From NCBI GenBank assembly GCA_017538255.1, contig JAFYJD010000025.1:1-64000 (forward strand): 64,000 nucleotides of DNA, written 5' to 3'. Shown here in pieces: positions 51,170-60,430 of the stretch (the stretch's first letter is position 1; each line of letters opens with the position of its first letter). Source of the stretch: Clostridia bacterium (GTDB lineage Bacteria; Bacillota; Clostridia; Christensenellales; CAG-138). The position numbers and the translations under genes were made by a program. The notes beneath the pieces were generated by a model. That model was not told the origin of the DNA and did no database searches. It was given only the letters and a program-made list of their open reading frames with translations.

Positions 51170-51970
51170 CTATATTGAGTATAAGTATTCTCTTAACAAT
51201 AGGCTTGAAAGAATGGTTTGATCGTCGTGTTCTCTAAGATGCCTATGCATTTTGTTATTACCAGTTATATACAAAACCCCATCACAGATTGCTATTTTAT
51301 TAACCGTTACATTAAAACGATTCGGCAAAAGCGAAGATGTAATTGTGGATACTGCATCAGCAAATTGTGCATCTTGATGCCCTCCAAAGTCCGTAAGAAA
51401 CTTTGCCTCTCCAATGACATATTGCGAGTTAAAGCGAGCAACAAAATCTAGTCCTTTATTATGACTATATCCCAAATAATCACTTGCAAAGCGTTGCATC
51501 TCGGTGTCTGAAGCGTTCAAAACTGCATTTCCGTTAGCTGCGAGAAATTCATTAACAGTATTGTATACTGGCGCTCCAAGCATCCCACGCGCAATCCATC
51601 TTTTAAAAAGCGGACCTATTTGCCTATTCGTTTCTTTCGGTTCGGTACATTTTTCATAGATAACATCTAATCCCATTTCATAAAGATTACCAGCAAGCCT
51701 GTTTACAGTCTCAGGATTTCGTGATATCGATTCTGGGTCTCTTTTTAAATACGCGACATACGAATCCTTTATTGGGAATAACTCCAATGTTAATAACTCT
51801 CTTACCAAAGTCTCGTTGTCTTGGCGTTCAAATGAAGTTTGAACTCGTTTCCATTGATTATTGTCAATTTCTCTGCGAATATTGGGTGACATTGGATACA
51901 CTTTAAAAAGTTCATCTAAATAATTACTTTGATTTGCAAATTGCACACTCAATTCAGTCCAGTAATTCAT
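51170..51970 (-). CDS. Type II restriction endonuclease (PD-(D/E)XK)
   Basis: 266 residues. The nuclease core is 'NKGLDFVARFNSQYVIGEAK', with the catalytic Asp and a D-x(n)-EAK pattern, followed by 'FLTDFGGHQDAQFADAVSTI'. That last block resembles enzymes of the Tsp45I-like group, though the recognition site cannot be read. The ATG at 51970 is preceded by AGGAGGA; the longer frame is rejected. It lies directly upstream of the matching methyltransferase gene on the same AT-rich segment. Confidence 0.82.
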   Translation of the reverse strand: MNYWTELSVQFANQSNYLDELFKVYPMSPNIRREIDNNQWKRVQTSFERQDNETLVRELLTLELFPIKDSYVAYLKRDPESISRNPETVNRLAGNLYEMGLDVIYEKCTEPKETNRQIGPLFKRWIARGMLGAPVYNTVNEFLAANGNAVLNASDTEMQRFASDYLGYSHNKGLDFVARFNSQYVIGEAKFLTDFGGHQDAQFADAVSTITSSLLPNRFNVTVNKIAICDGVLYITGNNKMHRHLREHDDQTILSSLLLREYLYSI

Positions 51971-52230
51971 ATAATTCCTCCTGTAATCCATGTTATATAA
52001 GTTGGAAGTGTCTGAACGCTTCCATAATGGCAGTTTCCTTTTCTTCAGTACATCCTGCCTATCTGGAATCTTCCGATTTTACCAACTTAAAAGCACAACA
52101 GTCTCAACATGCCCCGCCAGCAGAACATATCCACCGGCTGGCATTAATCGGGCTGGTAGCTGCCGACGTATAAGTCGCTACTTTTTCTTGAACAGAAACT
52201 TCGCGCGGCTCTTTCCGGAACGGTATGCCG

Positions 52231-53205
52231 TCAGGATAATGCCCAGCAAGCCGGGGCAAAAACGAACCATGAAGAAAAATGCTTTCGTGCTATTCTTTTG
52301 TGGCTTTGTTTCCGCCTCTGCCGAGATGATTTCCTCCCGAAGTTTTTTTCTGCTTCCTTCCGCTCGTCTTTAGAGAAGTGGGACAGCATCAGATAAAACC
52401 GCACCAATTTGTCGCGCCGCTTTTGCTGGTAGGTTTCCAACTGTTCCACTGAAAAGACTTCCGGCGTGTGATCCCGAATGAAAGTCTCTGATCGAGACTG
52501 CGACAGCATCCGATCCTCTATTTTTTTGACCGATAAGCTACCGGTGGTAATACTGCCGGGCCGCTTTCTGTACATATATAATACCTTATCCAGAACAAAT
52601 ATGCGTTGGTTTCGAGCATATATCCTGTAGGTGATATCAACATCCTCAAACACATGGCCTTCCAGGAATCTTTCAGTCTCCCAAATTTCCCGGGCGTACA
52701 GCTTATTCCATACACCAAAGTTCAGCGTTCCGTCAAATAAAGCGCGAATGACGGCATCGCGATCATATTTGCCGGGCCGGATCGCTGGTCCTGTTTGCAT
52801 ACAGTTTTCCAGGCCCATGACAGACGTCGTTTTATGCAAAGAATGCCGACAAACCACGATATTCACGTCTTCCTGAATCATGGCAGTTACCATGCTCTCT
52901 ACAAACGAAGCGTCATAGGCGTCATCGGAATCCAAAAAGGCGATCAATTTGCCCCGTGCACTGTTCAGGCCGGCGTTCCGCGCGCCTCCAGGGCCTTTAT
53001 TCTCCTGATGAAGCACAACAAAGCGATTGTCCCTTTGGGCGTATTGATCGCAAAGCGCTGCCGAACCGTCGGTCGAACCATCATCAATGACGATGATTTC
53101 CAAATTGGTATAGGTCTGGTGGATTACGCTGTCAAGCGCCTCTGCCAGGAAAGGCCGGATATTATAGACCGGTATGATGATGCTGACGAGAGGATTGTTC
53201 TCCAC
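52231..53205 (-). CDS. Family 2 glycosyltransferase, 3' end frameshifted
   Basis: 324 residues as it stands. The GT-A fold motifs are 'VSIIIPVYNIRPFLAEALDS', 'IIVIDDGSTDGS', 'GGARNAGLNSARGKLIAFLD' and 'SDDAYD'. It should add a sugar to a surface polysaccharide. The last 38 residues are basic and unnatural. A one-base insertion in the seven-T run at 52343-52349 would instead give '...REEIISAEAETKPQ...' and a Lys-rich C-terminus ending at a stop at 52178-52180. The start is GTG, with GAGGTG 8 nt upstream. Confidence 0.87.
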   Translation of the reverse strand: MENNPLVSIIIPVYNIRPFLAEALDSVIHQTYTNLEIIVIDDGSTDGSAALCDQYAQRDNRFVVLHQENKGPGGARNAGLNSARGKLIAFLDSDDAYDASFVESMVTAMIQEDVNIVVCRHSLHKTTSVMGLENCMQTGPAIRPGKYDRDAVIRALFDGTLNFGVWNKLYAREIWETERFLEGHVFEDVDITYRIYARNQRIFVLDKVLYMYRKRPGSITTGSLSVKKIEDRMLSQSRSETFIRDHTPEVFSVEQLETYQQKRRDKLVRFYLMLSHFSKDERKEAEKNFGRKSSRQRRKQSHKRIARKHFSSWFVFAPACWALS

Positions 53206-53294
53206 ATTTCTGCACCTCTTTTCATATTCAAATGGCCCCGTACGCCGCCTTATACCGGTTCACCGCAGAAACAGGTACTGACCGCCGGCAATGC

Positions 53295-53452
53295 TTATTG
53301 CAGCTGCTTTGTGATCATCCGGCGCACAAAGCCGGGAAGGTGAAAGCACTGGAACCGGTTCAGCATCCGCGGGGCAGCCGTTTTCAGGCTTTTTTCAATA
53401 CCCAATGCCGCAGCGGCTGTGCAAACACAATACTTAGCCGGTTTTCAGCATT
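53295..53452 (-). pseudogene. C-terminal remnant of an unknown gene
   Basis: A 50-codon fragment reading 'NAENRLSIVFAQPLRHWVLK' and, after a shift in the six-T run at 53390-53395, 'LKTAAPRMLNRFQCFHLPGF', then a stop. It looks like the tail of a larger protein of the glycosyltransferase locus. 53206-53294 and 53453-53530 hold nothing else that I can support. Confidence 0.4.
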
Positions 53453-53530
53453 TCATCGCAATTTTGAACGGCGGGACAGAGCATCTTTCATCCAATATGC
53501 GATTCCGCATATAGACCTTTCGAGGCTTGT

Positions 53531-53674
53531 TTACGTATTCATTCTCGATATCTCGCCCTTGGAAAGCTTCACCACCGTCTCCACATGCCTCGGAGCTCTC
53601 GTATCCGTGTCCGATATGCGCTGACCGTTCGAGGAAACAAGTCAGACAACCGTGGGCGTTCAAGGAAACATGTC
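53531..53674 (-). pseudogene. Fragments resembling the 3' end of rlmD
   Basis: One minus-strand frame reads 'RAPRHVETVVKLSKGEISRM' (HVETVV at 53570-53587), matching the rlmD C-terminal 'GHVETVVLLS'. Two further pieces, DLFPRT (53626-53643) and DMFP-stop-T (53657-53674), match the 'DMFPQT' just before it but are in different frames. This is debris of one or more extra rlmD 3' ends. Confidence 0.5.
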
Positions 53675-53739
53675 TGCGAACCGCTCCCCGCCGCAACTGA
53701 TGACAGTGTGGGGACCTTGGTGTCTTCAAAATAATTTTT

Positions 53740-54282
53740 TTACTGCCTTATCCGGTCGAGATATTCATCATCAGTAATACCGGCTGGAAACTCACAGTTG
53801 TATTCCTTCAGCAGAAGATTATTCTCATTATATTTATCCTTAAGTACCGCCTTTAGATAGTCAGTAAAAAAGCTTTTGAACCATTGTACACTCTCGTTTA
53901 AGTCAGAGAAACCGTATTCACCCAATTGAATACCGAGACTGTTGTCGGGTGTGGGGCACCATTTCTCTTGATACAGCATAAAAACCTGTGTGTGCGTTTG
54001 ATGGAGTTCTTCTGATCTGTACTCCATAAACCATGAGTGGTATGGAATGCTGTTCCTGATACAATACTGTTTTGTGAGCTCGGCTATTTCCCAGCACCAA
54101 GCACAATTGTTCTCAACAACTTCTTTGACAGAAGAAAAAGTGTAATCATGGACTGCAAAGTTTTCATCATCCTGAAAATGAAGCTTCCCTTGTATATCTT
54201 TATAGCCGTAACGAATAGACGCCACATAAGCAAAAAACGCGTCGGGGCTCAATCTCATAATCTCTGTATACTTTATAGGCAT
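53740..54282 (-). CDS. Transglutaminase/papain-like cysteine protein
   Basis: 180 residues. The possible nucleophile lies in 'NNCAWCWEIAELTKQYC', the His in 'HQTHTQVFMLY', and the Asp in 'WCPTPDNSLGI'. That is the Cys-His-Asp order of the transglutaminase-like superfamily. 'SIPYHSWFMEYRSEE' is also typical. It may cleave or cross-link a peptide substrate, or have lost activity. GGAGG lies about 6 nt before the ATG. It lies in the accessory zone beside the rlmD 3' end, with AT-rich codons. Confidence 0.7.
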   Translation of the reverse strand: MPIKYTEIMRLSPDAFFAYVASIRYGYKDIQGKLHFQDDENFAVHDYTFSSVKEVVENNCAWCWEIAELTKQYCIRNSIPYHSWFMEYRSEELHQTHTQVFMLYQEKWCPTPDNSLGIQLGEYGFSDLNESVQWFKSFFTDYLKAVLKDKYNENNLLLKEYNCEFPAGITDDEYLDRIRQ

Positions 54283-54331
54283 TCTATACCTCCATTTTCT
54301 CCGGACATCGAAACTACAGTTACAGTCCCAT

Positions 54332-54398
54332 TTGACAACAGAACGAGAGTCTCAACCTCTTGAAAACCCTCAAATGACAACAGTCCGATAGTCTCAAT
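54332..54398 (+). repeat. Degenerate copies of the rlmD 3' terminus (possible att scars)
   Basis: Two pieces, 54332-54356 (TTGACAACAGAACGAGAGTC then TCAAC) and 54375-54398 (TGACAACAGTCCGATAGTCT then CAAT), match the rlmD 3' end at 54558-54582 (TTGACAGCAGAACGACCGTC then TCCAC). The first agrees at 21 of 25 positions. They lie within the 267-nt gap between rlmD and the next gene, consistent with repeated site-specific integration and loss. Confidence 0.5.
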
Positions 54399-54549
54399 CT
54401 CACATTTTTGCCGCTGATAGCGAACCGAGAGTTACAGCACCAGATTTCCCTGATTTTGCTCTCTCGCTCTGTGGAAACTTATCCACGCTTCTGCTGACGG
54501 TCAGACCCTGAAAAACCCCTTATTTCCAGCCATTTTCCCGCTATCGTCC

Positions 54550-55911
54550 TCAATTCCTTGACAGCAGAACGACCGTCTCCACGTGCCCTGTCTGCGGAAA
54601 CATATCGAACGGTTTAACGCATTCTATCATATAGCCCCCTTCGTTTGCAAGTATCTTACAATCCCTTGCGAGTGTTGCGGGGTTACAAGAAACATACACT
54701 ATGCGCGAAACACCGCTATGGATTATCGCATCGAGCGCAGAACGCTGCACGCCCTGCCGAGGCGGGTCGATGAGCAGTTTTGATATTCGTCTGCCGCTTG
54801 AAACGAGTTTTGGCAAAACCTCCTCCGCTCCGCCGCATAGGAACTCGGCGTTGTTTACGCCGTTTGAGACTGCGTTATTGATCGCATCGTCTACCGCACT
54901 TTGAACATACTCGATGCCGATGACGCTTTTTGCGTGCTTAGCGATAAGCAGCGACAGCGTGCCTATGCCGCAATACAAATCCGCGACGTCATCGGCGGCG
55001 TTTAAGTCAAGCAGGTCAACTGCGGTTTTATAGAGTTTTTCGGTCTGACTGTGATTAACCTGCAAAAAACTTTGCGCGCTCACCTCAAAATCCGATCCCA
55101 ACAGCCGCTCCCTAACCGTCTTTTTGCCATACAGCACTATATCCCTCCTGCCGAGTATGCCGCTGTGCCGCGATCTTGAAACGTTATTGACAACGCTTCT
55201 AAGCGTATTTATATTTTTCCCAAGCCGCTCGATAAGCGCATCAGTTCCTTTGAGCGGAACTGACGAAACGATCACGATCATTGTTTCATCAGGCGATGTA
55301 GTGCGAACGATCAGGTTTTTGAGCACTCCTCTGCCGCTTGATTCGTCATAGGCTGAAAGGCGCGCATCCCGCGCCCAGTCAAGCACAATTTTAAGCGCGC
55401 AAAATGCGCGTTCATCCTGAAGCAAGCAGTCTTCCGCCGCGACAATACTGTGGGAGTTTCGCTCATAGCAGCCGCAGACAAGTACGCCCTTATGCATACC
55501 GAAACCGAATACCGCTTTGTTGCGGTAGCGAAACTCACTTTCGGCGGGCGCGCAGGGCTCCGTCGTTACGCCCCTAAAACCGCCGATGCGTTCGAGCGCG
55601 TCCTGAACGCGGGAGCGTTTGAGTTCGAGTTGGCTTTTGTAATCGATATGTTGGATATCGCATCCGCCGCATTTGGAAAAAACGGGACAGACCGGGTCTC
55701 GCCGCACGGGTGAAGATTTGATAACGCGATCAAGCCTTGCTACGGCATAGTTGGGGGCCGTTTTTTCGACCTTGGCGAGCACGGTCTCGCCCGCAATCGC
55801 GCCGTGAATAAAGACAGCGATCCCGTCCGCGCGACCAACGCCCTGCCCCTCCGAGCCGTATGAATCGATCGTAAGTTCGATCTGTTTGTTTACATAAAGC
55901 GAATGCTGCAT
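54550..55911 (-). CDS. rlmD: 23S rRNA (uracil-5)-methyltransferase RlmD/RumA family
   Basis: 453 residues. An N-terminal TRAM domain ('IELTIDSYGSEGQGVGRADG') is followed by the iron-sulfur cysteines 'CPVFSKCGGCDIQHID'. The SAM motif is 'VADLYCGIGTLSLLIAKH', 'LLIDPPRQGVQRSALD' follows, and the catalytic cysteine is in 'IVYVSCNPATLARD'. It makes 5-methyluridine in 23S rRNA, or in tRNA in some relatives. It starts 1 nt after dnaE. Its 3' end is a known integration site of mobile elements in other Firmicutes, and degenerate copies of it lie downstream here. Confidence 0.94.
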   Translation of the reverse strand: MQHSLYVNKQIELTIDSYGSEGQGVGRADGIAVFIHGAIAGETVLAKVEKTAPNYAVARLDRVIKSSPVRRDPVCPVFSKCGGCDIQHIDYKSQLELKRSRVQDALERIGGFRGVTTEPCAPAESEFRYRNKAVFGFGMHKGVLVCGCYERNSHSIVAAEDCLLQDERAFCALKIVLDWARDARLSAYDESSGRGVLKNLIVRTTSPDETMIVIVSSVPLKGTDALIERLGKNINTLRSVVNNVSRSRHSGILGRRDIVLYGKKTVRERLLGSDFEVSAQSFLQVNHSQTEKLYKTAVDLLDLNAADDVADLYCGIGTLSLLIAKHAKSVIGIEYVQSAVDDAINNAVSNGVNNAEFLCGGAEEVLPKLVSSGRRISKLLIDPPRQGVQRSALDAIIHSGVSRIVYVSCNPATLARDCKILANEGGYMIECVKPFDMFPQTGHVETVVLLSRN

Positions 55912-55912
55912 A

Positions 55913-58900
55913 TCATTTTTTCGGCGGGATCACCTTAACGTTTGCTTCGCCGAGCAGGCCGACAAGCGTTGCCAGCATCTCGTCATTGAGATTTACGCAG
56001 AGCGTCTTGGGCGCGAGCTGCTTTCTGCCCGTTACGGCATTTGCAAAGATAACATCGCTGTTTCCCGGATAGCGGCGAAGGAGCTCTATGACCTTGTTTT
56101 GCAGGCCGTCGGTTTCCGCTGTAAAGTTGAGCGCAAGTCGCATCACACCGCCCTTTTGCAGCGGCTCAACCTCCTCAACAATAACAGTGTTCTTCCTGTC
56201 CTCACGGAGCGAAAGCCTGCCGGAGATTATCACGCGCATATCCTTGACGAGCAGCGAGGCAAACTTTTGATAGACCTTCGGGAATGCGAGGAACTCAACT
56301 TCACCGAGAAGATCCTCTATCATACCCGACGCCATAATTCCCGAACCCGACTGCACCGCGCGTTTGTTGACCGATGAGATCAGGCCGCCTACACGCACGC
56401 TTGCGCCGTCCCAGATGTGGCTTTGCTCGTCCGCCTCGCTAAGGTCAAGACAGTTAAAGCCGAGTTTTGAAAGCTGCTCCTCGTAGCCCATAAGCGGATG
56501 ACCGCTGACATAGACGCCAAGTTTGTCCTTTTCTGTCGCAAGGAGTTCCTCCGGCGGGAACTCAACAAGCGCCTCCGGGTCAAGTTTTTTTACTTCCGTA
56601 TCCTCCGGTTTTGAGAACGCCGCATCAAACAGCGAAAGCTGACCCGATTCGATGCGTTTTCTGTCCGCACCGGCGGCGGCAAGTTCCTGCTCGTAATGCC
56701 CCATAAGATATTTGCGCGACGCACCGAAACTGTCGAAGCATCCGCCGAGGATCATACCTTCCACAAGACGTTTATTGAGGCCGGGACAACGCTTTACAAA
56801 GTCCGAGAAGTCCTTAAAATTGCCGTTCTCCTGCCGCTCAAGAAGCATTTCCTTCACAACGCCTTCACCGACGTTCTTTATAGCGGCGATACCGAATCGG
56901 ATAGCGCCGTTTTCGACGGTGAACCGTGGCTCGCTCTTGTTGATATCCGGCGGCAAAAGTTGTATGCCGCGCCGTTTACAATAGTAGATATAACCCGCGA
57001 TCTTGTCTGTTTCGTTGATAAAACTGTTGATGAGCGCTGTCATAAACTCAACTGGATACAGGCATTTCAACAGCGCGGTACGATACGCCACGACAGCATA
57101 GCAGGCCGCGTGCGCCTTGTTGAATGCATATGATGCAAAATCCATCATCTCGTCGAATATCTTTTCCGCAACAGGCTCAGGCACTCCTCTGCGCAGAGCG
57201 CCGTCAACGACTATCTTTCCGTCTTCCTCTATGCCGTAGATGAAGTTCTTGCGCTCCTCGGCCATAACATCGTGCTTTTTCTTACTCATTGCGCGGCGCA
57301 CAAGGTCGCTTCTTCCGAGCGAATAACCCGCGACGCTTCGCACGATCTGCATAACCTGTTCCTGATAGACCATACAGCCGTAGGTCGTCGATAGGATCGG
57401 GCGCAGCAGTTCGGTCTCGTAATGTACGCTTGAAGCGTTCTGTTTGCCCTCTATATAGCGCGGGATCTGATCCATCGGGCCGGGGCGGAACAAAGAGATG
57501 CCCGCGATGATATCCTCGAAGCAGGAGGGCTTCATCTGCATCATAAAGTTTGTCATACCCGGCGATTCAAGTTGAAAAACGCCGACAGTTTCGCCGCTTG
57601 AGATCAAGTCATAAACACGCTTATCATCGTAATCGCAGTTTGAAAAATCCGGCGGAGTTTCGCCCTTATTTCGAACATAATCAAGGCAGTCGCGGATGAC
57701 TGTGAGCGTTCTCAGGCCCAAAAAGTCCATTTTGAGCATCCCGAGTTCCTCGAGTTCCGTCATCGTGAACTGGGTGGTTATTGCTTCATCGTTGCGCTGA
57801 AGAGGAACAAGTTCCATAGTCGGAAGTGATGAGATCACAACGCCTGCCGCATGGGTGGAAGTGTTGCGCGGCAGCCCCTCTACCTTCTCGGACAGGTCGA
57901 TGAGTTTACGCACCTTATCGTCGCTGCTGTACAGATCGGCAAGTTCGGGTATCGTTTCTACCGCTTTTTCGATCGTCATCTTGGCCTGCGGGTTATTGGG
58001 GATGAGTTTTGCGATCCTGTCAACATCCTGATACGGAACACGCAGCACCCTTCCTACATCCCGCACGGCGGCACGCGCCGCCATAGTGCCGAATGTTACT
58101 ATCTGCGCGACGTGATCGCTGCCGTATTTTTCTTTAACATAGTCTATGACCTCCTGCCTGCGCTCATAGCAGAAGTCAACATCAAAGTCCGGCATGCTGA
58201 CCCTTTCGGGGTTCAGAAAACGCTCGAACAGAAGATTGTATTTTATCGGATCGACATCGGTTATCCCGATCGCATAGGCAACTATCGACGCGGCGCCGCT
58301 GCCTCGGCCCGGTCCGACCTCTATGCCGTGGCTTTTTGCGAAGTGGATGAAATCCCATACTATGAGATAATAATCCACAAAGCCCATATTTGTGATGACG
58401 CCGAGTTCAAACTCAAGCCTTTCCGTCTGTTCTTTATTGGGCGCGCCGTAACGCTTTTGCATACCTTCCGCGCAGAGTTTTCTGAGGTAGGTCTCGTTAT
58501 CCAGCCCGTCCGGTGCTATGAACTCCGGCAGATGACGCTTGCCAAATTCGATCTTAAGATCGCATTTGGCTGCGACTTCGGAGGTATTATGGACCGCGTC
58601 CTCATACCCGTGCATACGGGCGAGCATCTCCTCTTCTGATTTTAGATAGAACTCGTCCGCTTCCATTCGCATTCGGTTGGTATCATCTATGAACTTGCCC
58701 GTCTGAACACACAAAAGCGCGTCCTGCGCCTCGGCGTCCGACTTCAGCACATAGTGCACATCGTTGGTTGCAACGGTCTTTATGCCGAGTTCCTTTGCGA
58801 GTTCATTTAGTCTCGGAAGCACCACGAGTTGTTCGGGGATGCCGTGGTTTTGCAGTTCGATATAAAAATCATCGCCGAAGATGCTTTTAAGACGCAGAGC

Positions 58901-59365
58901 GAGGCTTCGCGCTTCCTCCGTTCTGTTCATAAGAAGTGCGCTCGGTATGCCCCCTGCAAGGCAGGCCGAAAGGCAGATCAGCCCTTCGTGATACCTTTCA
59001 ATAAGGCTGTAATCAACGCGAGGCTTATAATAGAAGCCGTCAACATACGCGATGCTTGATAGTTTTATCAGGTTTTTATATCCTGTTTCGTTTTTACAGA
59101 TGAGTATGAGATGCGCACTGTCCCTCCCTGTCGACTTGTCGTCGATCGTTTTCGGCGCGACATATGCTTCCATACCGATAAGTGGTTTAACGCCTTCTTT
59201 TGTGCATTTTTTGTAGAACTCGATAACGCCGAACATACAACCGTGATCCGTTATTGCGAGCGAATCCATACCGAGGTTCTTTGCTCTTTCGACGAGTTCC
59301 CCTATACGTGCCGCTCCGTCCAATAAACTGTACTCTGTGTGAACGTGTAAATGTGTAAACGTCAT
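55913..59365 (-). CDS. dnaE: DNA polymerase III alpha subunit
   Basis: 1150 residues. The PHP domain opens with 'FTHLHVHTEYSLLDGAARIG'. The catalytic palm carries 'SMPDFDVDFCYERRQEVIDY', with the two essential aspartates, and 'GPGRGSGAASIVAYAIGITD' precedes it. The fingers include 'KAHAACYAVVAYRTALLKCL'. A C-terminal OB-fold region ('VRVGGLISSVNKRAVQSGSG') follows. It synthesises DNA in the replisome. GGGAGA precedes the ATG. It lies between whiA and rlmD on the same strand. Confidence 0.97.
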   Translation of the reverse strand: MTFTHLHVHTEYSLLDGAARIGELVERAKNLGMDSLAITDHGCMFGVIEFYKKCTKEGVKPLIGMEAYVAPKTIDDKSTGRDSAHLILICKNETGYKNLIKLSSIAYVDGFYYKPRVDYSLIERYHEGLICLSACLAGGIPSALLMNRTEEARSLALRLKSIFGDDFYIELQNHGIPEQLVVLPRLNELAKELGIKTVATNDVHYVLKSDAEAQDALLCVQTGKFIDDTNRMRMEADEFYLKSEEEMLARMHGYEDAVHNTSEVAAKCDLKIEFGKRHLPEFIAPDGLDNETYLRKLCAEGMQKRYGAPNKEQTERLEFELGVITNMGFVDYYLIVWDFIHFAKSHGIEVGPGRGSGAASIVAYAIGITDVDPIKYNLLFERFLNPERVSMPDFDVDFCYERRQEVIDYVKEKYGSDHVAQIVTFGTMAARAAVRDVGRVLRVPYQDVDRIAKLIPNNPQAKMTIEKAVETIPELADLYSSDDKVRKLIDLSEKVEGLPRNTSTHAAGVVISSLPTMELVPLQRNDEAITTQFTMTELEELGMLKMDFLGLRTLTVIRDCLDYVRNKGETPPDFSNCDYDDKRVYDLISSGETVGVFQLESPGMTNFMMQMKPSCFEDIIAGISLFRPGPMDQIPRYIEGKQNASSVHYETELLRPILSTTYGCMVYQEQVMQIVRSVAGYSLGRSDLVRRAMSKKKHDVMAEERKNFIYGIEEDGKIVVDGALRRGVPEPVAEKIFDEMMDFASYAFNKAHAACYAVVAYRTALLKCLYPVEFMTALINSFINETDKIAGYIYYCKRRGIQLLPPDINKSEPRFTVENGAIRFGIAAIKNVGEGVVKEMLLERQENGNFKDFSDFVKRCPGLNKRLVEGMILGGCFDSFGASRKYLMGHYEQELAAAGADRKRIESGQLSLFDAAFSKPEDTEVKKLDPEALVEFPPEELLATEKDKLGVYVSGHPLMGYEEQLSKLGFNCLDLSEADEQSHIWDGASVRVGGLISSVNKRAVQSGSGIMASGMIEDLLGEVEFLAFPKVYQKFASLLVKDMRVIISGRLSLREDRKNTVIVEEVEPLQKGGVMRLALNFTAETDGLQNKVIELLRRYPGNSDVIFANAVTGRKQLAPKTLCVNLNDEMLATLVGLLGEANVKVIPPKK

Positions 59366-59440
59366 AGTCTGTCTCCCAATAATACGATCGATAAATACAT
59401 ATTTAAATTTAACTTTCTAAAACAGGTCGGATATCAGTAT

Positions 59441-60430
59441 TCAGTTGATCTCTTCTCCGTTTCTGATTCGTTTCGCTAAATTTGATAGTTTTTTCAGTCG
59501 GTAATTGACTGCCGACCTTCCTATCCCAAGCTCGTCCGCAAGATCCGAAAGCGTCATTTCGAGATTTTGCGCGCGTTTTTCGGCAACCGCGCGCAGTTCA
59601 TTCGAGAGTTCGTTTTTGGCAAACGTTTTAAGAACGAGCTCTATATCCTCGATCTGTTTCTGCGCAGCATCCATCGAGCGGACGATGTTGGCGTTTATGC
59701 AGTTTACGTCCCTGTTCGCCTTGTTTATCGCTTGCTTTACGATGCGTTCGTTGCTGACGCGCATCATAGCCTCCGATGCGCCGATATAGGCGAGCAGATC
59801 CTCGAGTTTTTCGCCCTCTTTGATGTATATAACTGTGCTGCTTTTGCGTTTTGAGCGTTTAGGCTCGATGCCATGTGCGGATAATATTTCATTAAGGGTT
59901 TTTGCGATATCTTCATTTGATAGCACGAACTCGAGATGATACGCTTTTTCCGGTTGTGTCGCCATACCGCAGGCAAGAAACAATCCCCTAACAAACATTT
60001 TTGATTGTGTTTCGGTCTTCAAGACATCCTGTGGAACGGCAGAAAGAAAGGAGCGCTCGCCGTTTGAGTCATGCGTCATAAGTCCTGTTTTGAGCATAAA
60101 CTCATTCGTTCCTTCGCCAAACGCCAAAAGTTCGTAATACTGTGCATTGAGCCTTTCGTGCTTGACTTCCGAAATACGGCACTCAAGACCGAAATGGTTT
60201 GATATGAGTTTGGAAGCAAGGTCTATCGCCTCTTTGCTTTTCAACGAATAATGCACGCCCCAACTCGCGCTTTGCTTTACAAAACGCAGCGATCCGATCG
60301 CAAGCGTGAACGCACTCAAAAGCGACAGCGCGTCCGAATAACGCCTGACCTTTAGCCCTGCGAGTTCTGATTTTATCGACGATGAAAACGAGCCTTCCGC
60401 CGTATGCTTTTTTACTGAACTTTGGCCCAA
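59441..60430 (-). CDS. whiA: WhiA-type DNA-binding regulator
   Basis: 329 residues. An N-terminal LAGLIDADG-like fold ('LLSAFTLAIGSLRF', 'FVRGLFLACGMATQPEKAYH') is followed by a C-terminal helix-turn-helix ('MTLSDLADELGIGRSAVNYR', 'LKKLSNLAKRIRNG'). In Firmicutes WhiA influences cell division and chromosome segregation. It starts at a TTG overlapping the end of rapZ, with AAAGGAG about 8 nt upstream. It belongs to the conserved rapZ-whiA block. Confidence 0.96.
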   Translation of the reverse strand: MGQSSVKKHTAEGSFSSSIKSELAGLKVRRYSDALSLLSAFTLAIGSLRFVKQSASWGVHYSLKSKEAIDLASKLISNHFGLECRISEVKHERLNAQYYELLAFGEGTNEFMLKTGLMTHDSNGERSFLSAVPQDVLKTETQSKMFVRGLFLACGMATQPEKAYHLEFVLSNEDIAKTLNEILSAHGIEPKRSKRKSSTVIYIKEGEKLEDLLAYIGASEAMMRVSNERIVKQAINKANRDVNCINANIVRSMDAAQKQIEDIELVLKTFAKNELSNELRAVAEKRAQNLEMTLSDLADELGIGRSAVNYRLKKLSNLAKRIRNGEEIN

